Shown here piece after piece: positions 24,823 through 34,860 of a stretch of DNA of 64,000 nucleotides. The notes below the pieces were generated by a model. It was not told the origin of the DNA. It made no database searches and worked only from the letters and a program-made list of their open reading frames with translations. This stretch comes from Siphonodentalium dalli (lineage: Eukaryota; Mollusca; Scaphopoda; Gadilida; Siphonodentaliidae), in contig CP136067.1 of the NCBI GenBank assembly GCA_032622095.1, forward strand, positions 77,526,705 through 77,590,704, read 5' to 3'. Each line of letters begins with the position of its first letter. The first letter of the stretch is position 1. The position numbers were made by a program, and so were the translations under genes.

Positions 24823-25170
24823 CAAGAAAGTCTGTTGAGCGTTCATCAAGTTATTATCCAGACAACTAAAAAATTGTGATTTCTAAGTTGAAAAAGGGGG
24901 CTAATAACTCCGTCCACAGTCATCGGGGCATGATCAAAATACTATCTCAAATGTGATATACGTAACAAAACTCCAAGAAATTATGTTGAATATATCATGC
25001 GGACAATCCAAACAACTGCGAATTCTAAGTCGACAAAGGGGCATAACTCCATCAAAAATCACTGGACTTGACCAAATTAGATTTGACATGGGCGTTCTTT
25101 AATACCAACTATATATACCAAATCCCAAGGAAGTCTGATTCACCTAATATTGTTGAAGATGTTATGATCA
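24823..25170 (+). repeat. Degenerate about 130-bp repeat, right of the minisatellite
   Basis: Resumes the unit at AACAAGAAAGTCTGTTGA and continues with AAGTTGAAAAAGGGGGCTAA, CATCGGGGCATGATCAAA and a further unit with AAGTCGACAAAGGGGCATAA. Together with 23690-23888 this shows that the minisatellite expanded within one repeat unit. Confidence 0.6.
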
Positions 25171-26228
25171 GGCTGGACGACGGGCATGCTGATTATAATA
25201 GTCTTCCGATTTTGTTTCGGGGAGACAACAACTACTTTGAGTAAGAGTATTCTCTATTCCCCCAAAGTCCCACTCAACTTTAACCTGGGAAACGCCGGAT
25301 CACCCTGCTACGTTTAGATGACATGCTATATATAGACAGAATTTCCATTCCCTTCCAAAACGATGCTTAATTTTATATCGGACTGGAATTTCCCCCATAC
25401 GACAACATATATATAGATCCACCGCCTCCACCTATATATAACCAACGCAAACATAAAAATCAGGTATACCACAGGTAACAAACATCCATTCATCAGTCGC
25501 CAGCCACCCGGTAGTCCTATATTTTCGCTGCTTTATCATTCCCACTTCCCTGACATTTGTATCTTTTCAAAGTGGTATATGACCGATGTTTTGGGGATAA
25601 AAATGTCACTAAATACGTGAAATACTTTATATATATGTATCAACCAATCAATTTTGTATTGTCTCCAATATAATTGATATAACAGGGTATGTGGAATTAT
25701 GTATAACCGTTATGTTGGTGCTTAAATGTAATGTGCAGTGCGCATGCAATCTGAGACATCAATCAATATATATGAATAAATAGAACTTAATTAATTAATC
25801 TGAATAGCTATAATTTACGTGTATCTAGGGAAAACATATTCAAATAGTAGAATCCAGAAACATATCGGGGCCACGGTTGTTTTCAGGGTGAAACAGTAGA
25901 GATGTCTTTGTTGATCGATTACAGACATGGTATGAATAAAGAGCGTTTTTCGCATTAAATTGTTATTTGATCAAAGTAAAAAAAATCCAATTTCCATAGT
26001 CCGTGTATTTGTCGTCCGATTTTGCTCGACTTAAAGCCACTTGGCGGTTTGCGCTCCAAAATACACATAATACTAATATTCGATTTTGAATTTTTCCGGT
26101 TATCATAATAGATTGATAAATACACGAACTGCCTTTCTACGAGCAGTATATGTCACATAACGATGATGCATTGTACTGATATGAAATACAAATGTGAACG
26201 CGGTGTTTGGGTCCCAGACAAAAACAGC
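25171..26228. other. Intergenic, one isolated AATAAAGAGCGTTT motif
   Basis: No exon was recognised. The dispersed motif AATAAAGAGCGTTT occurs at 25935-25948, preceded by ACATGGTATG as in other family copies. Confidence 0.45.
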
Positions 26229-27988
26229 CATTTGCACGGCGTGGAACAGAAAAGAGCGTTCCGTGTTAATCTGTGCCTGATATGGTAGAAATAAAGAGCG
26301 TTTTTCACTTATGTGCGAAAAATGGAAAACAGCTGGAAAATGGCTGTGACCATGGGAAGTATTTTTCAGAGAACATAAAGCCGGTATATTAATATTTTGT
26401 GTATGTGTCGACCTATCTTATTATTCTTGTACCTGCTTATTTACGTAGACACAATTTGGAAGCTCGAATGAGCCATGTCCGTTTAAAAAAAAAATTATCA
26501 GGCTCAAAAGAGCTATGTCCGCGAAACTCTGTCCTGTTTGACACCAAGTTCAGCTTATCTACTTGCAATCACTACCATTTGTATGGCAAATAATTCGCTG
26601 AGGTATGGTTGGTGGTGTGGTACTTCTTGTATTTTCGACATATACAGTGTACCTTCTGCCAAAGTACCTTTACATACTGATGGGGGTTCAAATGAGCAAT
26701 TATTTGCTTTCCGGGAGTCAACTATATGTCGCTAAAATGTGTCATACGTTAAACAAAAAACATAGAGATTCGTTCATTTGACGGGAAAGGATTTGTTTCA
26801 ACAGTCAGTGACAACAAGAGGCGGTCGTTGTTAGATTTATTATGATGTGTTAATAATAATGAGCGTATTTGTGTGTCTGTATATCTGGTTTAAAGATACG
26901 GGCGGTGTTGGCGGTGGGTATGCTGTTAAAATATTCACCTCCGTCAAAAGCCGCCATGCATAAACAGAAAGAATGGCTGCGGACACACGTACCACAGTAG
27001 CGATGGCATAGTAGGTGTGACAATTTATTATGGTGGAGTCTGGTGACAATTGGTCCGTCATAATTCTGTGCCATAGCTAGACATGTCGCCCGCTGATTTT
27101 CAGCACAATGAGTCGACTGGACCAATTAACCATTGCTTTTCACCAAGGTTGATCTCTACTCATTACGTTTTGCTAAATTGTATTCACTACGATATATATA
27201 ATTGCACGATAGATCGTCCAGAATTGTGTTTGACCGTGGCCTGGTGGCAATTCCTCATTGACTCACATATATATCAATATTGTGGTACGATTTTTTATAT
27301 GATCTTAATGCATGCATGTTTATCTACTTATATTAATTTCATTAGTAAGAACAATCATGGCTGTTGAGATGGGTTATTCATTAAGTTATCAAGTGGACTT
27401 GTGTGTTAGCATGCAAAATATAACATCAACATCGACAAGACATGCAGGTAGATACTAGACTGGTACCCTGTCCCAACTCCTGCTACTCGCCCGTAGGGAC
27501 AGGAATAGGCTAAACAGAAAGTGGAATTTTGAATTGTGTTTCCGGTTTGTGAGATATTGTTTTAAAATAGAAAAGCACATTTCAACATCGGTACGTTTTT
27601 CTTAATTTAATAATACAAGACGGAAGCATATAACTTTGACAACTACTCAATCAAATTGAGTAGAGTGTTTTTCACAGGAATCGACTAACCCCGATCAACG
27701 GCAATAGGTTCAATAGTGCGAAATCATGTTTTTGTAGCTTGGATATTTGAAAACTCTGATGTCAACAAACACCCCCGGTAACCGGTTACATCAATTTTGT
27801 GTCGAAGTTTGCTGCCCCATGTCGCATTTTATTAACTAAATTCGTCAGGGATATATTTACGCTCATGTTGATACCAAAATTAACACAAGGGGTCAATGTG
27901 ATTTGCCTGGGTGGACCTTTTACCATAAATTGCCAAACTTTGCTATACCGTCCCATGCTCTGACAAGTTGGTCAGTCTGTACTATATA
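26229..27988 (+). repeat. 1.76-kb tandem duplication, copy 1
   Basis: Starts CATTTGCACGGCGTGGAACA and is followed directly by copy 2 with the same start at 27989. About ten differences are visible over 1760 bp (about 99.4% identity by eye), including a 4-bp GCAT present only in this copy and a poly-A run at about 26485-26494. It contains AAGAGCGTT motifs near 26252 and 26290 and, at about 26875-26980, a start-like segment of the AAAGAGCGTT MITE family. Identical short open frames in the two copies show no protein family resemblance. Confidence 0.95.
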
Positions 27989-29748
27989 CATTTGCACGGC
28001 GTGGAACAGAGAAGAGCGTTCCGTGTTAATCTGTGCCTGATATGGTAGAAATAAAGAGCGGTTTTCACTTATGTGCGAAAAATGGAAAACAGCTGGAAAA
28101 TGGCTGTGACCATGGGAAGTATTTTTCAGAGAACATGAAGCCGGTATATTAATATTTTGTGTATGTGTCGACCTATCTTATTATTCTTGTACCTGCTTAT
28201 TTACGTAGACACAATTTGGAAGCTCGAATGAGCCATGTCCGTTTAAATTTTTTTTTATCAGGCTCAAAAGAGCTATGTCCGCGAAACTCTGTCCTGTTTG
28301 ACACCAAGTTCAGCTTATCTACTTGCAATCACTACCATTTGTATGGCAAATAATTCGCTGAGGTATGGTTGGTGGTGTGGTACTTCTTGTATTTTCGACA
28401 TATACAGTGTACCTTCTGCCAAAGTACCTTTACATACTGATGGGGGTTCAAATGAGCAATTATTTGCTTTCCGGGAGTCAACTATATGTCGCTAAAATGT
28501 GTCATACGTTAAACAAAAAACATAGAGATTCGTTCATTTGACGGGAAAGGATTTGTTTCAACAGTCAGTGACAACAAGAGGCGGTCGTTGTTAGATTTAT
28601 TATGATGTGTTAATAATAATGAGCGTATTTGTGTGTCTGTATATCTGGTTTAAAGATACGGGCGGTGTTGGCGGTGGGTATGCTGTTAAAATATTCACCT
28701 CCGTCAAAAGCCGCCATAAACAGAAAGAATGGCTGCGGACACACGTACCACAGTAGCGATGGCATAGTAGGTGTGACAATTTATTATGGTGGAGTCTGGT
28801 GACAATTGGTCCGTCATAATTCTGTGCCATAGCTAGACATGTCGCCCGCTGATTTTCAGCACAATGAGTCGACTGGACCAATTAACCATTGCTTTTCACC
28901 AAGGTTGATCTCAACTCATTACGTTTTGCTAAATTGTATTCACTACGATATATATAATTGCACGATAGATCGTCCAGAATTGTGTTTGACCGTGGCCTGG
29001 TGGCAATTCCTCATTGACTCACATATATATCAATATTGTGGTACGATTTTTTATATGATCTTAATGCATGCATGTTTATCTACTTATATTAATTTCATTA
29101 GTAAGAACAATCATGGCTGTTGAGATGGGTTATTCATTAAGTTATCAAGTGGACTTGTGTGTTAGCATGCAAAATATAACATCAACATCGACAAGACATG
29201 CAGGTAGATACTAGACTGGTACCCTGTCCCAACTCCTGCTACTCGCCCGTAGGGACAGGAATAGGCTAAACAGAAAGTGGAATTTTGAATTGTGTTTCCG
29301 GTTTGTGAGATATTGTTTTAAAATAGAAAAGCACATTTCAACATCGGTACGTTTTTCTTAATTTAATAATACAAGACGGAAGCATATAACTTTGACAACT
29401 ACTCAATCGAATTGAGTAGAGTGTTTTTCACAGGAATCGACTAAACCCGATCAACGGCAATAGGTTCAATAGTGCGAAATCATGATTTTGTAGCTTGGAT
29501 ATTTGAAAACTCTGATGTCAACAAACACCCCCGGTAACCGGTTACATCAATTTTGTGTCGAAGTTTGCTGCCCCATGTCGCATTTTATTAACTAAATTCG
29601 TCAGGGATATATTTACGCTCATGTTGATACCAAAATTAACACAAGGGGTCAATGTGATTTGCCTGGGTGGACCTTTTACCATAAATGGCCAAACTTTGCT
29701 ATACCGTCCCATGCTCTGACAAGTTGGTCAGTCTGTACTATATACATT
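27989..29748 (+). repeat. 1.76-kb tandem duplication, copy 2
   Basis: Near-identical to 26229-27988, ending at CTGTACTATATACATTT. The run after GTCCGTTTAAA is T here (28248-28256) but A in copy 1. The junction between copies has short CA-TTTGCACGG homology. This is either a recent tandem duplication or two haplotypes joined by the assembler. Confidence 0.95.
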
Positions 29749-30067
29749 TAAGGGGTTTATTTACATTACTGATACTAACAGGTATCTCCTTCACACAGAT
29801 ATGTCAATATAAGTTGATGACGATAGTTTTATTTGTTCCAAATAAGTTTCGTGAGGTACTAGTAATCACCCCCCCCCCCCTCGTGCACGGTTACATCAAC
29901 ATTGAAGAAGTTTGCAGTCTCATATCTGATTTTTTTATTTCGATGTTTCGGCTATATTATTGTGGTCATTTTAGTACCAAAATCATCTATATGAGGCAGA
30001 TATATTTTGTTTGCGTGAGGTGTTTTGTGTCAAACGGGAAATTTTTATAACTGTAAAAACACGTTAC
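29749..30067. other. Intergenic, nothing recognised
   Basis: Contains a C run at about 29869-29880. No gene or clear repeat was recognised. Confidence 0.4.
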
Positions 30068-31463
30068 ACGGGCCTTAGTGGAGATGACATTAAGCTACAT
30101 TTATGGCATGTTGCATATGAGACATGAGGTGAAAAACTTCCTTCCTGACACCCTTTGGAAAGAAGCTTCGAGAAATGTAAAATTGAAATAAATAAACTTG
30201 TCGTGATGTAACTAAGATATTTAAGCCTAGATCATTGTGTGCATGGAACAAGAGCGAGCAAATGTCTCAAATATTAACGTGACTATTAATGGCTTGAAAA
30301 TGACTGTCATCAGTGCATCCAACTAATCAGTGAATTATTTGCATGTGTATCAATTCAGATTATCTGTTACTATACTCTCACAACAACTAAAGTATTCAAG
30401 TCCAGCATAGTGACTGCCAAAAGCATTTAGTATAATTGAAGTTGATCCACTAGACCAACAAAAGTGGTATGGAATAATGCTAGTCTATTGCTAGATAATG
30501 GGCTGGTTGACCGACTAATCATGAAATAGTTAGAAATTATGGAATTGTGTGTATAATGCATAATGACGTAGGTTTGCAGATATCAGCAATTTATAGAATA
30601 ATATTTCCAATTGCAGCCTGCTAAATGTCCTCTTTATGTATTTATTTTCAAAATATATCAACTATAGTTGAATTGGAGCTTAACAAATAATATTTCATCA
30701 TTATCATGGATATGTCTACAAAATTGTCAACAATGACCCGAAAGTGAAGATTGAGTTGACTGTCCTGAGATGTTGTCAGCTTAAAATGTATTACAGCCAA
30801 AATAGCCAAAACACATGTTTGGATCATGTAATAGCTTGCAGGGGAAACTGATATCTCAATGGATATGCAGGAGATATGCTGGGAAATTTATAATTTGTAA
30901 ATTGGATGCATAAACCTTTCAGTGAAAAACAATTATAGCAGTTCTATTAGTTTGAAGTGTTCAATTTTATAAGTTATACCTTATAGAGTAAGTTATACCA
31001 GTGTTTTTTGTGCACCTTTCAGATTTTGGTGGGTTATTACTGTATTTGTCCACTTCCATCGATTCATTAGAATTTCCATTAGCAGTGTCCAATTTGACCA
31101 CCCAGGTAGACCTAGAATACTCTCACGACACACTCACCTGGAAACTCCAATACATGATGGCATGTGTGTGTGTACATGTACCGGTATGTGGTACTGCCTA
31201 TCAGCCAGTTTAAAAAAAAATCTGAATTAAACTTGTTTTCAATTAAATCAGTTTCTGAAACATGGTAAACTGTCACTTGTACTAGAGCAGATCACTTTCT
31301 AGTCATATGAGTGATATCAGTAGGGTTTTATGTGGTTTTAGACCAAAATTAGTGAAATTTTGGGGGTGGGTGACCAAACATTTGAGTAAAAAAAATGCTT
31401 TTTTGCAGGTTTGGGGTGGTGGTTCCCCGAAAATGCTAAACACGGCATACCTTCCTGCAAATT
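30068..31463 (+). repeat. Older dispersed repeat, copy B (uninterrupted)
   Basis: Inverted relative of 17094-17941 plus 20100-20495. It begins CGGGCCTTAGTGGAGATGAC and ends near AACACGGCATACCTTCCTGC. The sequence TGCTAGATAATGGGCT at about 30487-30502 is continuous here but is split by the GC-rich inverted-repeat element in copy A. No coding frame of note is present, and the origin of the 1.4-kb repeat is unknown. Confidence 0.7.
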
Positions 31464-31637
31464 TTATATTATAATATACATGTAATATTAAATCAATTGT
31501 ACTGGGATAATGCGTGATCAAATTCAACCACTGGGAATCTCAATTTTCAAATGTCAGGCTGCTTATTTTCTGGCTTGGTACATGAGCTGCTCTGGTCAAT
31601 ATTAATTCAATACAAAATGTTGATTTAAATACATTAA

Positions 31638-32105
31638 GTTCTAGTATAATTGATTAAAGGGACATCCCGTGAACAGATATATACAATTTCCATGGTCATA
31701 AAAAGGGAATTAGGGGTCCTTGGGGCCTTGCTTCCCTCCTATGGTGTACTTGTTGACTTAAAATTGGGTAAAAACCCCTATTTTCATATCATCATCATCC
31801 CTCTCCCTTGAATGTGTGTCTCAAACCGGAGCTGTAAAAAAAATTCAGTAAAGGCCTACTAAATGGACATCTCCTACACAGGTATATAGCATGTCCATGG
31901 TCACAAAAAGGGAATTCGTGGTTACTTCTTCCCTCATATGGTGGGCCTACATGTATATAGACTTGAAAATTGAAGAAAAAAACATACTTCCAAATGCATA
32001 TCACTATCAGCATCCCATGAATGTGTCTCCACCCTGGAGCTCTAGCCTCTAGTATATTTGATTAAAGGGACGTCTCCTGCACAGATATATACAATTTCCA
32101 TGGTT
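31638..32105 (+). repeat. Degenerate tandem repeat, about 200-bp unit, 2.3 copies
   Basis: Units carry TCTAGTATA, ATTAAAGGGAC, ACAGATATATACAATTTCCA and AAAAAGGGAATT. Copies begin near 31638 and 31840, and a third partial copy begins near 32045 and ends where the composite fold-back starts. Shared ends such as CTGGAGCT/CCGGAGCT separate the units. Confidence 0.7.
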
Positions 32106-32392
32106 ATCGATCTAGATCAAAACGGTCAAGGGAATTTTCAACACCGACCCGACAAACACCTCTACAGTACAGGATTCAAAGCACCACAATTTTATGGTTA
32201 GATTAATAGGCTATATATGATCTATTTTATCTCATGTAAAGTAAAAAAATTTAAAATTCATAGGACATGTACTGGCATCTGGCAAGTACAATTGAATTAA
32301 TATATTAATATTATAATATAATATATATATAATATTATAATAATTTCTCATAATAATCATGGAATCTAAAGTTCATATTTTAGAACACCAGC

Positions 32393-32468
32393 GGTCTCCA
32401 GTCAGATTCGAACTGACAATCCCCTCAGTGCAAACTGAGGTGCACTCACCAATGTGCTGTAGAAACTG
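32393..32468 (-). repeat. tRNA-like segment (tRNA pseudogene or SINE head)
   Basis: Read on the minus strand, a perfect T-arm is visible: GTCAG, loop TTCGAAT, CTGAC, with a B-box-like AGTTCGAATCT. Upstream is a strong anticodon-like stem CCTCAG/CTGAGG and a D-arm-like GCACATTGGTGAGTGC. The anticodon loop has the wrong size for a standard tRNA with the best-paired stem, and the acceptor stem is weak. A working tRNA gene is therefore unlikely. The location inside a repeat supports a tRNA-derived repeat. Confidence 0.5.
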
Positions 32469-32534
32469 ATATAAAGCTGGCATTAAAAAACAACAAATTT
32501 GAGTAGAACCCCCCCCCCCCCCCGGCCAGTGCAT

Positions 32535-32630
32535 GTACTAATATAGATCATGCCATGAACCTCTACTAATGCTAACGCCCGCTATATACGGGCGTTAGCA
32601 TTAGTAGAGGTTCGTGGCATGATCTAGTAC
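32535..32630. repeat. Palindrome, about 42-47-bp arms
   Basis: Arms 32535-32581 and 32589-32630 are complementary, with a 7-bp CTATATA loop and about four mismatches or gaps. The inner arm reads CTACTAATGCTAACGCCCG. A related module (CTCTACTGTGGCTAACGCCC) occurs once at about 50966-50985 in the Lox4 intron. Confidence 0.85.
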
Positions 32631-32801
32631 TAATACTATGAACATTTTTTTTTATATTTTCTTAACATGTGACAAAATAGATCATATATACCGGTAGCTT
32701 ACAAAACAAACCATAAAATTGTGGCGCTTTGAATCCTGTACTAGTAGAGGTATTTATCGGGTCGGTGTTGAAAATTCACTTTAGCGTTTTGATCTACATC
32801 T

Positions 32802-33109
32802 AGACATTGATACGGCGCCGGCTTATTTTCATAATTCGGTATAAAACTTGGTATTCGCTCCATTCTAAATGAAATTAATAAAATTTGATCACACACAAGA
32901 AAGACATTCTTAATTTTAACTGTATCATTGCAAAATTATCAACATATGCATCATGATTGATTGACCTTTCAAATTTTATAAACAGCAATAGTCACAAAAT
33001 GTCACAGATAAAATGAACCCATCGGCCCATCGTGGAATTTTTGGTGTCAAAATAATGGTCTGAGTGTTGCCAAGAAATCAACATCTAAATATACATTATG
33101 GGCCAGCAA
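32802..33109. other. Intergenic, nothing recognised
   Basis: No gene or clear repeat was recognised. Confidence 0.35.
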
Positions 33110-33616
33110 CTTTTTCGCCTATGAATAAAAAACAAACCCCACATTCTTGAAACGCATGAGTCGAAAACAGAAAAATAGACAGACCTTGTTCTTATACCAA
33201 TCAGAAATATGGCATAAACAGTATGTTATTGTCAAATGTTTTTTCCTGTGTAATGTAAACAAAAGCAAAAAAACGTTACAAAACCTGGCTTTTGTTTAGA
33301 TTCGGATATGGTAAACATATAGAGCGTTATTTGTTACTGTTTTCCTGATATGGAAAAAATAAAGAGCGTTTATATCATTTGTGTGTGATTAACCAATATA
33401 ATTGCGCTGTGTTATGTAAACAGAAGTAAAACTTATGTAACACGAGCAGGCTCTTGTTTACGTACACCAGTGTACGTCTTCGATGACAATATACTATTTA
33501 CTCGCTGATTATGTTTGGCATATAAACAAAACTATATATATTTTAATATTCCTTCTGTTGATGGCGATTTGAACAAATATGATATTTCAGCAACGAACGC
33601 CGCCCGTGCCTTTGAT
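33110..33616 (+). mobile_element. AAAGAGCGTT MITE family, diverged copy
   Basis: Collinear with 34362-34860 but more diverged. Shared blocks are CATAAACAGTATGTTATTGT, ATGTAAACAAAAGCA, ATATGG-AAAATAAAGAGCG (33353-33367), TTGTGTGTGATTA, CAGGCTCTTG and an end near CGTGCCTTT. It carries two GAGCGTT motifs about 45 bp apart, as in the other full copies. Non-coding. Confidence 0.65.
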
Positions 33617-34361
33617 AATAAAGAGCGTGTTTGTGTGTCTGTATATCTGGTTTAAACAACATTTATTTTACCCTCAACAAGTCTTATCAGACAAAACATT
33701 AAACATGACGATTCAGATATGATATTATATGATTTAGTTTAGAAGAGGGTGAAGAGCATCTAAAACAAGCGGGTGTCCGCTTATGTTAAAGTTGTCAGAG
33801 CAGAAACGCATGCAGAGCATAGTGTAAAAGGAGCGAATGCCAAGACGTAGAATTGAAGAGAACAGGTTGGAGAGAACGGGTTGAGGTAATATGAAAATTA
33901 TGAGAAACTAAACATCACAAAAGTATGCATAAGCTGTGAGGGGAGGGAAAAGTGAGACCGACTGAATTACAACTGCTGTCTGTTTATAAAACAAAAACAA
34001 TGTAATTCTTTTTAATTTTTGGAACGATAATGGAACGATCATAGTCGTACGGGCCCCCGAATGTTTGGGGGGGGGGGGGGGGGGGGGGTGCTGAGACTTT
34101 TTGCCCGAATTTGTTTACATGATATATTTATGGTTCCGAATCATTGATAATTAACGGGATCCGCTGAAACAAGGATCTATGCTACTTGCTTAACACATTG
34201 TGTCAGTCGGTGTGGAATAAATATGTTCGAAACAAATATATAGCTAAAACAACGAGAGTTAGTGACGTTATGGTGTTTCACGTGCATGGCGGTCAATCTA
34301 CACTGAACAAGTATCTCCTCGATCATTGGAATATGGACTATTGCCATATTTGCTACAAGTT
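33617..34361. other. Intergenic with a 22-base G run
   Basis: A GATATC-free stretch begins with AATAAAGAGCGTGTTTGTGT, shared with the 1.76-kb duplication. A 22-base G run spans 34067-34088. Around it, about 34025-34140 resembles 60017-60130 (CGTACG near the start and TTTTGCCCGAATTT), so it is a fragment of another dispersed repeat. No gene. Confidence 0.5.
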
Positions 34362-34860
34362 AAAGGTACGGTTGGCCTTGGCGGTGGGTATCCTGTGAAA
34401 ATATTTCCACCCGTCAAAAACCGCCACAAACAGAAAGAACAACAAAATGTAGACAGACTTTGTCCATATACAAATAAGAAATATCGCATAAACAGTATGT
34501 TATTGTCACATATTTGACCATTGTTATGTAAACAAAAGCATAAAAAGTTACTTTTCTGGTGTTTGTTTATATTATGATGGTAAACATAAAGAGCGTTCTT
34601 TGTCGGTGAATTCCTGATATGGAACGAATAAAGAGCGTTTATGCCATTTGTGTGTGATTAGCCAGCAGCATTGTGCTGCCTTCTGTAACACAATCAGGCT
34701 CTTGCTTAGGTAAAATATAGTAAATCTTTATGATAACATGCTGTTTACGCGATGGTCATGGTATATGTGAACGAAACTATGCGTTTTAATGTTTTTTCTG
34801 TTTACGGCGATTGGAACAAATATGAATATTTTCGACAACTAAGGCCTCACGTGCCTTTAA
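34362..34860 (+). mobile_element. AAAGAGCGTT MITE family, full-length copy (+)
   Basis: An approximately 500-bp element starting TTAAAGGTACGGTTGGCC and ending GGCCTCACGTGCCTTTAA, so the ends are imperfect inverted repeats of TTAAAGG-ACG-GGCC. It carries CATAAAGAGCGTTC at 34586-34599 and AATAAAGAGCGTTT at 34627-34640. A near-identical inverted copy lies at 38724-39223 (about 95% by eye). There is no open reading frame for a transposase. TTAA at both ends may be part of the terminus or a target duplication. Confidence 0.8.

Larger units (their letters stand above)
32109..32801. mobile_element. Composite fold-back element with tRNA-like insert
   Basis: Outer arms of about 125-135 bp, 32109-32236 and about 32666-32801, are inverted copies sharing GATC-AGATCAAAACG, GAATTTTCAACACCGACCCG, CAGTACAGGATTCAAAG and CACAATTTTATGGTT. 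Between them lie an AT-rich palindrome (about 32300-32342), a tRNA-like segment (32393-32468), a C run (about 32509-32523) and a strong hairpin (32535-32630). No coding region is present. It looks like a fold-back element that gathered secondary insertions. Confidence 0.7.

Noticed and set aside
23771..24849. Very long open frames on both strands (up to 347 codons) with a WYVDGIWMVC-like repeat
   Set aside because: They are translations of the 11-bp minisatellite, which lacks stop codons in most frames. Frames are open on both strands at once, and there is no start context or family resemblance.
26399..29123. Identical small open frames in both halves of the 1.76-kb duplication, as possible duplicated genes
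   Set aside because: Conservation between copies reflects the recent duplication as a whole. Non-frame changes such as a 4-bp deletion and the poly-A/T change occur freely, and no domain was seen.
32393..32468. Working tRNA gene
   Set aside because: The T-arm is perfect, but the anticodon loop and acceptor stem do not fit a standard tRNA and it lies inside a repeat, so it is called tRNA-like only.
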